Source: Mycobacterium sp. URHD0025
Lineage (GTDB): Bacteria; Actinomycetota; Actinomycetes; Mycobacteriales; Mycobacteriaceae
Assembly: GCF_000426065.1 (NCBI RefSeq)
Contig: NZ_AUEQ01000013.1
Span: 186,001 to 250,000, forward strand
Direction: 5' to 3'
DNA: 64,000 nt
The position numbers were made by a program, and so were the translations under genes. The notes beneath the pieces are model-generated. The model was given only the letters and a program-made list of their open reading frames with translations. It made no database searches and was not told where the DNA came from. This document shows, one piece after another, positions 40,878 through 50,968 of this stretch (its first letter is position 1; every line of letters starts with the position of its first letter).

Positions 40878-41488
40878 GCGAGGTGTTCGAGCACCGCGTG
40901 ATCCCGCTGGCGACCGTGCGGGATCCCGACCACGTCGATGCCATCGGCGACGGGCTCGTCAACGGCGGTCTGCCGGTGGTCGAGGTGGCATTGCGCGGCG
41001 AGTACGGCCTGGCCGCGATTCGCCGGCTCGCTGCCCGCGGTGATCTCCTGGTCGGCGCCGGCACGGTCCGCTCGGGTGCGCAGGCCCGCGATGCCATCGA
41101 GGCGGGCGCGCGGTTCGTGGTGTCTCCCGGGCTGGATCCGGAGGTGGTGCGATGTGTCGAGCAGGCCGGGCTGGCGGTCATTCCGGGCGTCCTCACGCCG
41201 ACCGAGGTAGAAACCGCGGCCCGGCTTGGACTGCGCCGGGTCAAGTTGTTTCCGGCCGCCGTCATCGACGCATCGGCTCTGCTGTCGGCCTACGCAGCGG
41301 TGTTCCCGGAGATGCTGTTCATGCCGTCGGCCGGTGTCACCGCCGCGAGCATGGCTGACTTCCTCACTCAGCAGGCGGTTTTCGCCGTCAGCGGCAGCTG
41401 GATCGCCGCCCGCGCCGATGCCGGTGCCGACGCGGTGGCCGATGCGGCACGCGAAGCCGTCGCCGTCGCGGCGCAGGTGCCGCGATGA
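40874..41488 (+). CDS. 2-dehydro-3-deoxy-phosphogluconate aldolase (KDPG/KDPGal aldolase)
   Basis: A 204-residue class I aldolase splitting KDPG (or the galacto epimer) into pyruvate and glyceraldehyde 3-phosphate. E37 in VVEVALR corresponds to the catalytic Glu, K124 in RRVKLFPA to the Schiff-base Lys, and GAGTV and VIPGVLTPTE are family-typical. It starts at GTG 40874, overlapping the dehydratase stop (GTGA), and its end overlaps the kinase start by 4 bp. The proposed order is dehydratase, kinase, aldolase. Confidence 0.92.
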   Translation: MSEVFEHRVIPLATVRDPDHVDAIGDGLVNGGLPVVEVALRGEYGLAAIRRLAARGDLLVGAGTVRSGAQARDAIEAGARFVVSPGLDPEVVRCVEQAGLAVIPGVLTPTEVETAARLGLRRVKLFPAAVIDASALLSAYAAVFPEMLFMPSAGVTAASMADFLTQQAVFAVSGSWIAARADAGADAVADAAREAVAVAAQVPR

Positions 41489-42444
41489 GCCCGACCTTCG
41501 ACGTCGTCACCCTCGGGGAAAGCCTCGGCCTGCTTACAGCGCCGCAGCCTGGGCGCCTGCACCACAACCCCACGCTGCGGCTGGGATTCGGCGGCGCCGA
41601 GAGCAATGTGGCCATCGGGGTGGCCCGGCTCGGCGGCACAGCGGCCTGGATCGGCCGGCTCGGCGCGGACAGTCTCGGCGAGTTGATCCTGCGTGAACTG
41701 CGGGCTGAAGGTGTGCAGCCCTACCCCGTGTTCGATCTCGACACCGCGACGGCGCTCATGGTCAAAGAACACCCGCACCCCGGTACCGCCCGCGTCACCT
41801 ATTACCGCCGCGGGCAAGCCGGTAGCCGGCTGCGACCGGCCGATGTCCCCGTCGCCGTCGTCGCCGACACGAAAATCCTTCATGTCACCGGCATTTCGGC
41901 CGGGTTGGGTGACTCCGCCCGATCCGCGGCCCACGCCGCAATCGACGCCGCGACATCGGCGGGCGTATCGGTGTCGTTCGATGTCAACCACCGCACCACC
42001 CTGTGGAGTGACCAGCGGGCGGCAGCGGCGGCCTACCTCGAGCTTGCCCAGCGGGCCGACATCGTGTTCGCCGGAGAAGCGGAGGCGCAGCTGCTCACCG
42101 GAGCCGATACCCCGCAGCGGCAACTCGACGCTCTGCTGGACCTTGGCATCGGTTGCGCCGTGGTCAAGCGCGGCGCCGGCGGCGCGATGGTCGCCACGGC
42201 CGATGGCCGGTTATCGGCTCCGGCCGTCGCGGTCCCGGTGATCGACACCGTCGGTGCCGGGGACGCATTCGTCGCCGGCTGGCTGGCCGACCTCGCCCGT
42301 GGTGCGACGTTGCGCCAGTGCCTCGACACCGCGCTGGCGTGTGGTGCGTTCGCATGTACCGGCGAAGGTGACTGGGAATCGGCGCCGAGCCGCGACGACC
42401 TGGAGTGGCTGGGTCGCGGGCCGGTCGATCCGGTTTCGCGCTAG
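41485..42444 (+). CDS. 2-dehydro-3-deoxygluconokinase (pfkB family)
   Basis: A 319-residue ribokinase-fold kinase. N-terminal GFGGAESNVAIGVARLGGTAAWIGRLG and the C-terminal DTVGAGDAFVAGWLADL (catalytic Asp) are the two pfkB signatures; SFDVNHRTTLW resembles KDG kinases. It would phosphorylate 2-keto-3-deoxygluconate to KDPG for the preceding aldolase. It is the last gene of the operon; its stop shares CTAG with the convergent Rv2466c-like gene. Confidence 0.9.
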   Translation: MSPTFDVVTLGESLGLLTAPQPGRLHHNPTLRLGFGGAESNVAIGVARLGGTAAWIGRLGADSLGELILRELRAEGVQPYPVFDLDTATALMVKEHPHPGTARVTYYRRGQAGSRLRPADVPVAVVADTKILHVTGISAGLGDSARSAAHAAIDAATSAGVSVSFDVNHRTTLWSDQRAAAAAYLELAQRADIVFAGEAEAQLLTGADTPQRQLDALLDLGIGCAVVKRGAGGAMVATADGRLSAPAVAVPVIDTVGAGDAFVAGWLADLARGATLRQCLDTALACGAFACTGEGDWESAPSRDDLEWLGRGPVDPVSR

Positions 42445-43073
42445 TCGAACTGCGGCGGCTCGCTGCGGGACCGCTTGAGCTCCCAGAAATGCGGGTACGA
42501 CGCGAACGTCACCGAGGCATCCCAGAGCTTGCCGGCCTCTTCACCGCGCGGGATCTTCGAGAGCACCGGGCCGAAGAAGGCGACACCGTTGACGTGAATG
42601 GTCGGGGTGCCCACGTCGTCGCCGACGGCGTCCATGCCGGCGTGGTGGCTCTTGCGCAGTTCTTCGTCGTACTTGTCGGTGGTGGCCGCCTCGGCCAGTT
42701 CGGCGGGCAGCCCGACCTCGTCGAGCGACTGCGCGATGACCTGATCGAGGTCCTTGTTGTCCTGGTTGTGGATCCGGAAGCCCATCGCGGTGTAGAGCGG
42801 GCCGAGGATCTCCGAGCCCTTGAGCTGTTCGGCGGCGATGGCGACGCGGACCGGGCCCCACGCCTTCTTCATCAGTTCCTGGTAGTTCTCGGGCAGGTCG
42901 CGCCCTTCGTTGAGCACCGCGAGGCTCATGACGTGGAACTGCACGTCGATATCGCGCACCTTCTCGACTTCGAGAATCCAGCGGGAGGTGATCCAGCACC
43001 ACGGGCACAGCGGATCGAACCAGAATCCTGCCGTGTCTTTTCGGTCTGTGGCCTTCTGATCTACGGGGGCCAT
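42441..43073 (-). CDS. Mycothiol-dependent DsbA-family oxidoreductase (Rv2466c-type nitroreductase)
   Basis: A 210-residue thioredoxin-fold protein with a long helical insert and the active site CPWC (C23, C26) in FDPLCPWCWITS, followed by cis-Pro region GTPTIHVNG. In M. tuberculosis Rv2466c is a mycothiol-dependent reductase induced by oxidative stress under SigH, able to reduce nitro-aromatic pro-drugs. Sequence and position before pepN make this its orthologue. No signal peptide, so it is cytoplasmic. An alternative-sigma-like promoter lies at 43120-43146. Confidence 0.93.
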   Translation of the reverse strand: MAPVDQKATDRKDTAGFWFDPLCPWCWITSRWILEVEKVRDIDVQFHVMSLAVLNEGRDLPENYQELMKKAWGPVRVAIAAEQLKGSEILGPLYTAMGFRIHNQDNKDLDQVIAQSLDEVGLPAELAEAATTDKYDEELRKSHHAGMDAVGDDVGTPTIHVNGVAFFGPVLSKIPRGEEAGKLWDASVTFASYPHFWELKRSRSEPPQFD

Positions 43074-43119
43074 CTACGCGTCCTCTCGATGTGGTTCAGG
43101 GCACAACTGCTATCAGCAC

Positions 43120-43146
43120 AACTCTGGGTGCGCACTGAGATGTTCC
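43120..43146 (-). promoter_or_regulatory. SigH-like promoter of the Rv2466c-type gene
   Basis: On the minus strand GGAAC (43146-43142) is followed after 19 nt by GTT (43122-43120), close to the SigH pattern GGAA(C/T) ... (C/G)GTT known for mycobacteria; the base before GTT is A rather than C or G. The GTT lies 47 bp upstream of the start codon. Confidence 0.5.
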
Positions 43147-43353
43147 CGATACCCGTAACTATCCGCGGACCAATCACGACAACTATGAAGACTGGCGTGT
43201 CGACATGCATGCTGAAGTCACGGCAGCAGCACAGGAAACGCATAGTGGGCGAACCTTTATCGAAACGTGTTGTCCCTGTGACCCTGGTAAACCACTGTTG
43301 CCCAAGTGAGCAGAGCGATCAAAGGGTTCTGCGTGATAGCTGAGGAGCTCAAT

Positions 43354-43758
43354 ATGGCCGCTCGTGCCTTCCTGGCGACCGCTGGTGCCGTCGCCGCTGC
43401 CCTCGCGCTGGCAATCCCTGCGCAGGCCGACCCGGTGCCCGCCCCGGGCGATCCGACCGACAGCTCGTTCCTGAACGCGCTGAACAGCGCGGGGGTTGGT
43501 TATGGCGACCCCAACACGGCTGTCCAGATGGGCCAGGACGTCTGTCCGATGTTGGTCGAGCCCGGTAAGGACTTCGCGTCGGTGGCCTCCCAGATGCGCG
43601 GCGACGGCGGCATGTCCCCACAGATGGCGTCGTTCTTCACCGGCATCGCGATCCAGATGTACTGCCCGCAGATGATGTCGTCGATCAGCGACGGTTCGAT
43701 CCTGAACAACCTGGGTGCGCTGAACGGACTCGCCGGGATGGCCGGCTTCCCCCAGTAG
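43354..43758 (+). CDS. DUF732-family secreted protein
   Basis: A 134-residue mycobacterial secreted protein: a signal peptide (AARAFLATAGAVAAALALAIPAQA, cleavage after residue 25 or so) followed by a DUF732 domain with FLNALNSAGVGYGDPNTAVQMGQDVC and a second Cys in IQMYC, likely disulfide-linked. Members are exported proteins of unknown role that are numerous in mycobacteria. ATG 43354 is chosen for its GAGGAG site and because the hydrophobic core starts there; an upstream ATG would add a 16-residue non-signal stretch. It precedes pepN by 38 bp on the same strand. Confidence 0.88.
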   Translation: MAARAFLATAGAVAAALALAIPAQADPVPAPGDPTDSSFLNALNSAGVGYGDPNTAVQMGQDVCPMLVEPGKDFASVASQMRGDGGMSPQMASFFTGIAIQMYCPQMMSSISDGSILNNLGALNGLAGMAGFPQ

Positions 43759-43796
43759 CCCGGGTCCGGCCGACGTCCAGCCACTAGGTTGGACGC

Positions 43797-46388
<2,592 letters not shown>

Positions 46389-46404
46389 TCCGGTGAGCTG
46401 ATCC

Positions 46405-46464
46405 GCGAGCGACCGCGTCGGTACGGCGACACGCCGTGATTGCCGTGCGGACGCGGTCGCTCGC
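46405..46464 (+). terminator. Nested hairpin after pepN
   Basis: GCGAGCGACCGCGTC (46405-46419) pairs perfectly with 46450-46464. The 30-nt loop contains a second hairpin ACGGCG-ACA-CGCCGT (46423-46437). No T tract follows. It lies 16 bp after the pepN stop and ends just before the HNH gene start. Confidence 0.7.
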
Positions 46465-46484
46465 CGGGCTCATACCCTTGGTCG

Positions 46485-46826
46485 GTGGCGGTCAGTCGAA
46501 CCCGCGCGGCACGGGCCGCCCGCAAGCGCAAGCGTCGGATGGATCTGGTCGTCAACGACCTCACCGACGATCAGTGGGATGCCATCAAGTCCGCTTGGGG
46601 CGGGTGCGCCTACTGCGGTACCGCCGCCGGCCCGTTCCAGAAGGACTGCGTCATGGCGATCTCGCGCGGCGGCCGTTACACCGTGGACAACGTGGTACCC
46701 GCCTGCTCCTCGTGCAACGCCAGCAAGTGCAACTTCGAGGTCAGTACCTGGATGCGGCGCAAACGGCTCGATGAGCGCGAATTCCTGACCCGCTTCGTCC
46801 AGATCCGCAATGGGCTGACGGGTTAG
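46485..46826 (+). CDS. Small HNH-type zinc protein
   Basis: A 113-residue basic protein (RTRAARAARKRKRRM at the start) with the HNH/zinc pattern CAYCG (C-x2-C) and ACSSCNASK (C-x2-C) around a VMAISRGGRYTVDNVVPACSSC core. It has an Asn at the usual His-Asn-His position and a variant first His, so nuclease activity is uncertain. GTG 46485 is the best start, as earlier starts fall inside the pepN terminator. I know of no assigned role. It is followed by a hairpin terminator. Confidence 0.75.
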   Translation: MAVSRTRAARAARKRKRRMDLVVNDLTDDQWDAIKSAWGGCAYCGTAAGPFQKDCVMAISRGGRYTVDNVVPACSSCNASKCNFEVSTWMRRKRLDEREFLTRFVQIRNGLTG

Positions 46827-46841
46827 CAGACCGCGCAAACG

Positions 46842-46887
46842 CAGCGAGCGTGCGTGCTTGTCAGGAGACAAACACGCACGCTCGCTG
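46842..46887. terminator. Bidirectional 20-bp hairpin terminator
   Basis: CAGCGAGCGTGCGTG (46842-46856) pairs with CACGCACGCTCGCTG (46873-46887); after one mismatch TTGTC and GACAA extend the stem, closed by AGGA. It lies between the convergent HNH gene (stop 46826) and the DUF5130 gene (stop 46905). The 13-mer GCGAGCGTGCGTG also occurs at 515-527. Confidence 0.85.
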
Positions 46888-46904
46888 TGCGTAAGTAAAG
46901 CGGA

Positions 46905-47387
46905 TCAGGCAGGTGAAACGCCGGCAGACAGCACGCGCACGGCGCTGATCAGACCGTCGATCAAGTTGCCTTCCTTGAAGGATGCGGCAGCCGCCGAGAC
47001 GCCCAGCGGGGCGGCCTCTTCGATGCCACGGCCCTTGACGTCGGCGCCGTAGACGACCTCGATGGCGTGCTGGTCGGGTGAGACCGCGAGCAGCACCGCA
47101 TTGTCGGGAGTGGGCACCTTGGCCAGGATCTCGCGTGCCGAGGCGGCGGTGTCCGCGCCCAGGTCACCGATGTAGATCGCGAACCGGGCCTTGGCCGCCC
47201 GCGAGCCGTACTTGAGCGCGTCGTCGAGCACGACGAGGTCCCTCGTCGGGAACGGGTAGTGCACCGAGAGCTCACCGGGCTCGGTGACGCCGGAGATCCG
47301 GCCGCTGTAGGTCAGCGCGTAGCCGTAGGGCAGGTCGAGTTCCCTCGTCGCGGTCGCGATTTCCGTTGTTTGGCTACCACTTGCCAC
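46905..47387 (-). CDS. DUF5130-type protein (Rv2468c orthologue)
   Basis: A 160-residue protein starting at GTG 47387, with LPYGYALTYSGRISGVTEPGELSVHYPFPTRDLVVLDDALKYGSRAAKARFAIYIGDLG. The alpha/beta pattern and VLLAVSPDQHAIEVVYG resemble the TPM/DUF5130 group of actinobacterial proteins, which have no proven function. No signal peptide. It overlaps the upstream small membrane protein gene by 14 bp, so the two are expressed together. Confidence 0.85.
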   Translation of the reverse strand: MASGSQTTEIATATRELDLPYGYALTYSGRISGVTEPGELSVHYPFPTRDLVVLDDALKYGSRAAKARFAIYIGDLGADTAASAREILAKVPTPDNAVLLAVSPDQHAIEVVYGADVKGRGIEEAAPLGVSAAAASFKEGNLIDGLISAVRVLSAGVSPA

Positions 47388-47607
47388 TTGCGCCGCCTCC
47401 GATCGTCACACCGTGTGAATCGTGCCCGCCGTGCCCATGATCCTGCGGCTCCTCGGCAGCCCAGAGGATGGGCTCGTGAGTCCACGGATCGGACATCTTG
47501 TAGGTGGCCGGATGCGGTCCCTTGCGGGGCAGGTAGATCAACGCCAGGACCACGAACAACAACAGCGGAACCCCTCCGAGGAGGGAATGGGTAAGTGCTG
47601 TGCTCAC
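47374..47607 (-). CDS. ctaJ: Single-span membrane protein, probable cytochrome aa3 oxidase subunit CtaJ
   Basis: A 77-residue protein with one membrane helix (residues about 8-26, LLGGVPLLLFVVLALIYLP), a short loop GPHPATYKMSDPWTHEPILWAAEEP and a His/Gly-rich tail. From memory, the mycobacterial respiratory III-IV supercomplex contains a small subunit CtaJ encoded at this place, next to the Rv2468c homologue, with the same SDPWTH...WAAEEP segment. I start it at GTG 47607; a TTG two codons earlier is possible. Symbol is given with moderate certainty. The gene is too small for confident assignment on composition alone. Confidence 0.7.
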   Translation of the reverse strand: MSTALTHSLLGGVPLLLFVVLALIYLPRKGPHPATYKMSDPWTHEPILWAAEEPQDHGHGGHDSHGVTIGGGASGKW

Positions 47608-47665
47608 GCGCAAACCGTATCAGCCGCAACACGACGATGCGCCGAGAGTGCCCAACAACGAGGCG

Positions 47666-48310
47666 TCACGCCGCGCCCTCTCCGAGATAGCGCACCCAGG
47701 CCGGGTCGAGTTCCTTGATGGTCGACAACAGCCTCCAGTGCTGCCCCTTGGGCGGCATCGGAACGCACCGCAGTGACCAGCCCAGTTCGGCCAGCAGACG
47801 GTCGGCCTTGCGGTGATTGCACGGCGCGCACGCCGCCACGCAGTTCTCCCACGAATGCTCGCCGCCGCGGCTCCGCGGGATCACGTGATCGACGGTGTCG
47901 GCCCGCCCGCCGCAGTACGCACAGCGGAACCGGTCACGATGCATGAGCGCGGCCCGGGTCATCGGGACGCGGGCCCGATAGGGCACCCGCACGAAGGTTC
48001 GCAGCCGGATCACCGAGGGCACCACGATGGTGCGCGTGGCCGAGTGGATGATCGGTCCCGACGGGTCGTCGTGCACGACGTCGGCCTTGCCACACATCAC
48101 CATGATCACCGCACGCCGCAGCGGTAGCGCCGTCAGCGGTTCATAGGTGGAGTTGAGCAGCAGCACCCGGCGGCGGCCCCACAGTGAGGCGTCGGGGGTC
48201 GTCGTCGGCAGGGCCTCGACGCTGTGCAGGGGGCGATTTGGCACATGGGGTCCCGAGGGGCCGGGTATGTGGCCGGTCCGTCGCATATGGCTTTTTTTGC
48301 TGTGCGCCAT
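47666..48310 (-). CDS. HNH endonuclease family protein (Rv2469c orthologue)
   Basis: A 214-residue protein with an N-terminal variable region, LLLNSTYEPLTALPLRRAVIMVMCGKADVV and a C-terminal HNH zinc module: CAYCGGRADTVDHVIPRSRGGEHSWENCVAACAPCNHRKADR, complete with DHV/I, N and H positions and two CxxC knuckles. This domain pair is common in actinobacteria; the target is unknown. ATG 48310 is preceded by GGAGG 5 bp upstream, which decides against an upstream in-frame ATG. It is divergent from glbO. Confidence 0.9.
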   Translation of the reverse strand: MAHSKKSHMRRTGHIPGPSGPHVPNRPLHSVEALPTTTPDASLWGRRRVLLLNSTYEPLTALPLRRAVIMVMCGKADVVHDDPSGPIIHSATRTIVVPSVIRLRTFVRVPYRARVPMTRAALMHRDRFRCAYCGGRADTVDHVIPRSRGGEHSWENCVAACAPCNHRKADRLLAELGWSLRCVPMPPKGQHWRLLSTIKELDPAWVRYLGEGAA

Positions 48311-48454
48311 GGAGCCTCCGAGGAGACAGTCCACCACGGATCAAGGAGATACGCACGAAAATTCTTTGTGTGTTCGCAGGTCAGTCCAATGAACACCAGG
48401 TGACCACGGTGCCGTGACCGGCTCGGACGCGATGTCGGGCCACAATGGACGACA

Positions 48455-48859
48455 ATGAACGACGTGACGCAGGTGCAGCGATCTTTCTACGACGAAGTCG
48501 GCGGGCACGAGACGTTCGCGGCGATCGTGTCCCGGTTCTACCAGCTGGTGCGCGAGGACGAGATCCTGCTGCCGTTGTATCCCGAGGACGACATCGACGG
48601 CGCCGAGGAGCGGCTGCGGATGTTCCTCGAGCAGTACTGGGGTGGACCGCGGACGTACTCCGACCAGCGTGGCCACCCGCGCCTGAGGATGCGGCATGCG
48701 CCGTTCCGCATCGGGTACCTCGAACGCGACGCCTGGTTGCGCTGCATGCACACCGCAGTGGCTTCGATCGACTCCGCGACGCTGGACGAGCCCCACCGGC
48801 AGGCGTTGCTGGACTATCTGAACATGGCCGCGGACTCGATGGTGAACTCGGCGTTCTGA
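48455..48859 (+). CDS. glbO: Truncated haemoglobin O (trHbO)
   Basis: A 134-residue group II truncated globin that binds oxygen and helps in redox and NO/peroxide chemistry. The proximal His is H81 in RMRHAPFRIG; FYQLVREDEILLPLYP contains the B10 Tyr region and RDAWLRCM the conserved G8 Trp. Orthologue of Rv2470 by sequence and by its place before aglA. It is separated from aglA by 1 bp, so they are co-transcribed. Confidence 0.95.
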   Translation: MNDVTQVQRSFYDEVGGHETFAAIVSRFYQLVREDEILLPLYPEDDIDGAEERLRMFLEQYWGGPRTYSDQRGHPRLRMRHAPFRIGYLERDAWLRCMHTAVASIDSATLDEPHRQALLDYLNMAADSMVNSAF

Positions 48860-48860
48860 C

Positions 48861-50408
48861 ATGCGCCGGTGGTGGACGGACGCGGTTTTCTACCAGGTCT
48901 ATCCCCGCTCGTTCGCCGACAGCGACGGCGACGGGGTCGGTGATCTCGACGGCGTGAGCGCACGGCTGGACTATCTGGCGGCGCTCGGCGTCGACGCGTT
49001 GTGGCTCAATCCGGTCATGGTGTCGCCGATGGCCGATCACGGGTATGACGTCGCCGACCCGCGCGATGTCGACCCGCTGTTCGGCGGTCTCGATGCGTTG
49101 GACCGGCTGCTCGACGCCGCTCACGCGCGCGGGATCCGGGTCACCATGGACCTGGTTCCCAACCACACGAGCTCGGCGCACCCGTGGTTCGTCCAGGCCC
49201 TGGCCGATCCACGCCGCCGCGACCGCTACATCTTCCGCGACGGTCGCGGCCCACGCGGCGACATCCCGCCCAACAACTGGGTGTCGGTGTTCGGCGGCCC
49301 GGCGTGGACCCGTGTCACCGAGCCCGACGGCACCCCGGGCCAGTGGTATCTGCACCTGTTCGATCCCGCGCAACCCGACCTGAACTGGACCCATCCCGCG
49401 GTGTTCGAGGATCTGGAGAAGACGCTGCGGTTCTGGCTCGACCGCGGGATCGACGGGTTCCGCATCGACGTGGCCCACGGCATGGCCAAGCCACCCGAGC
49501 TGCCCGACATGGCGGTCACCGACACCGCGCTGCTGCGCAACAGCGAAGACGACCCGCGGTTCGACAACGACAGCGTGCACGACATTCACCGCTTCATCCG
49601 CAGCGTGTTCGACGACTATCCCGACGCGGTGGCCGTCGGAGAGGTGTGGGTGCACGGCAACGAGCGCTTCGCGAAATACCTGCGCCCCGACGAGCTTCAT
49701 CTGGGCTTCAATTTCCGCTTGGTACAAGCCGATTTCGATGCCCGCGACATCCACGATGCGATCGACAACGCGGTCGTGGCGGCCAATCTCGCCGGGGCGA
49801 CACCGACGTGGACGCTGTCCAACCACGACGTAGAGCGAGAGGTCACCCGCTACGGCGGCGGGGTTCGGGGGCTGGCGCGAGCGCGCGCGATGGCGCTGGT
49901 GATGCTGGCTCTGCCGGGCGCGGTGTTCGTCTACAACGGCGAGGAACTCGGGCTGCCCAATGTCGATCTGCCCGATGCGGTGCTCCAGGATCCGGTGTGG
50001 GAGCGCTCCGGTCACACCGAACGCGGGCGGGACGGTTGCCGCGTGCCGATGCCGTGGTCGGGTGATGCGCCGCCGTTCGGGTTCTCGTCGAACTCCGACA
50101 CGTGGCTGCCGATGCCGGCCGAGTGGGCCGCACTGACAGTGCAGCGCCAGCAGACCGACCCGTCATCGACGCTGGAGTTCTACCGGCGGGCGATCCGATT
50201 ACGCTCCGGCCGTGCCGAATTCGCGGGCAGCCGAATCGAGCTGACGACATCCGGCGACATGCTGACGTTACGACGCGACGGTGGCCTGACGTGTGTGCTC
50301 AACACCGGCACCGATCCGGCACCATTACCGGCCGGCGAGATGCTGCTGACCAGCGGCGAGCTGATCGAAGGCCGGCTGCCACCGGATGCCGCCGCCTGGG
50401 TGATCTAG
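48861..50408 (+). CDS. aglA: Alpha-glucosidase (GH13)
   Basis: A 515-residue GH13 enzyme with the four conserved regions: VTMDLVPNHTS, GFRIDVAHGM (nucleophile Asp), VGEVWVHG (acid/base Glu) and LSNHDVER (transition-state Asp). The start FYQVYPRSFADSDGDGVGDLDGV is typical of oligo-1,6-glucosidase/alpha-glucosidase types. Probably cytoplasmic, acting on maltose or isomalto-oligosaccharides. Length fits Rv2471 (546) within the family range. It ends 10 bp before the convergent stop of the next gene. Confidence 0.93.
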   Translation: MRRWWTDAVFYQVYPRSFADSDGDGVGDLDGVSARLDYLAALGVDALWLNPVMVSPMADHGYDVADPRDVDPLFGGLDALDRLLDAAHARGIRVTMDLVPNHTSSAHPWFVQALADPRRRDRYIFRDGRGPRGDIPPNNWVSVFGGPAWTRVTEPDGTPGQWYLHLFDPAQPDLNWTHPAVFEDLEKTLRFWLDRGIDGFRIDVAHGMAKPPELPDMAVTDTALLRNSEDDPRFDNDSVHDIHRFIRSVFDDYPDAVAVGEVWVHGNERFAKYLRPDELHLGFNFRLVQADFDARDIHDAIDNAVVAANLAGATPTWTLSNHDVEREVTRYGGGVRGLARARAMALVMLALPGAVFVYNGEELGLPNVDLPDAVLQDPVWERSGHTERGRDGCRVPMPWSGDAPPFGFSSNSDTWLPMPAEWAALTVQRQQTDPSSTLEFYRRAIRLRSGRAEFAGSRIELTTSGDMLTLRRDGGLTCVLNTGTDPAPLPAGEMLLTSGELIEGRLPPDAAAWVI

Positions 50409-50418
50409 CGGTGGGGCG

Positions 50419-50952
50419 TCAGCGCCGGGCCCGCAGGGCATCGTCCAAGGTCGTCATCAGCTGGGCGACCCGGCCGGTACCGGTCGGCGCCGGCGGATAG
50501 CGGCAGAGAACATCGATCAAGACCGGCGTGGCACGTTGCCGGGCGCGTTGCAGCGTGATGTCCCCGGCCTCGGGATCGCCGCCGCCGTTGATCTCGGCAA
50601 TACGGGCCGCGCTCGCCGCGGCCCGCAGAATGTGGCCGACCTGGTGAGCTTTCGCGATCGGATGCAGATAGGCCGCTGAGGCGGCGTCCCCCGCTGCCTG
50701 CGCGGCCAGACGCGCGGCTTCGGTATCGGCGCCTTTCGCCGCCCGGTGAGCGTCCAGCGCGGCGACCCGCTGGGCCTGGGTCCTGGGCGCACCGTTGACG
50801 AACAGCCAAGCGGCATTGATGGCTGCTCGCGGCCGAGGGTCGTCGGGATGGGCACCTTCGTATACGCCGAGGACCTCTTCAGCCGTCTCTGTCACATATC
50901 GAGCGACGACTCGCAACTCGTCCGTGGTCAGCTCGAAGTCACCCGATGACAC
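50419..50952 (-). CDS. Imm5-like putative immunity protein/helical Ala-rich protein
   Basis: A 177-residue all-helical, Ala-rich protein. The pattern DPRPRAAINAAWLFVNG ... RVAALDAHRAAKGADTEAARLAAQAAGDAASAAYLHPIAKAHQVGHILRAAASAARIAEIN is what one sees in proteins annotated as putative immunity protein (Imm5-like repeats). No toxin gene is adjacent, so a real immunity role is not supported by context. It starts 16 bp after the following gene's stop on the minus strand and ends 10 bp from aglA. The assignment is by pattern memory only. Confidence 0.65.
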   Translation of the reverse strand: MSSGDFELTTDELRVVARYVTETAEEVLGVYEGAHPDDPRPRAAINAAWLFVNGAPRTQAQRVAALDAHRAAKGADTEAARLAAQAAGDAASAAYLHPIAKAHQVGHILRAAASAARIAEINGGGDPEAGDITLQRARQRATPVLIDVLCRYPPAPTGTGRVAQLMTTLDDALRARR

Positions 50953-50968
50953 GCTGTGCGGCCGATTC

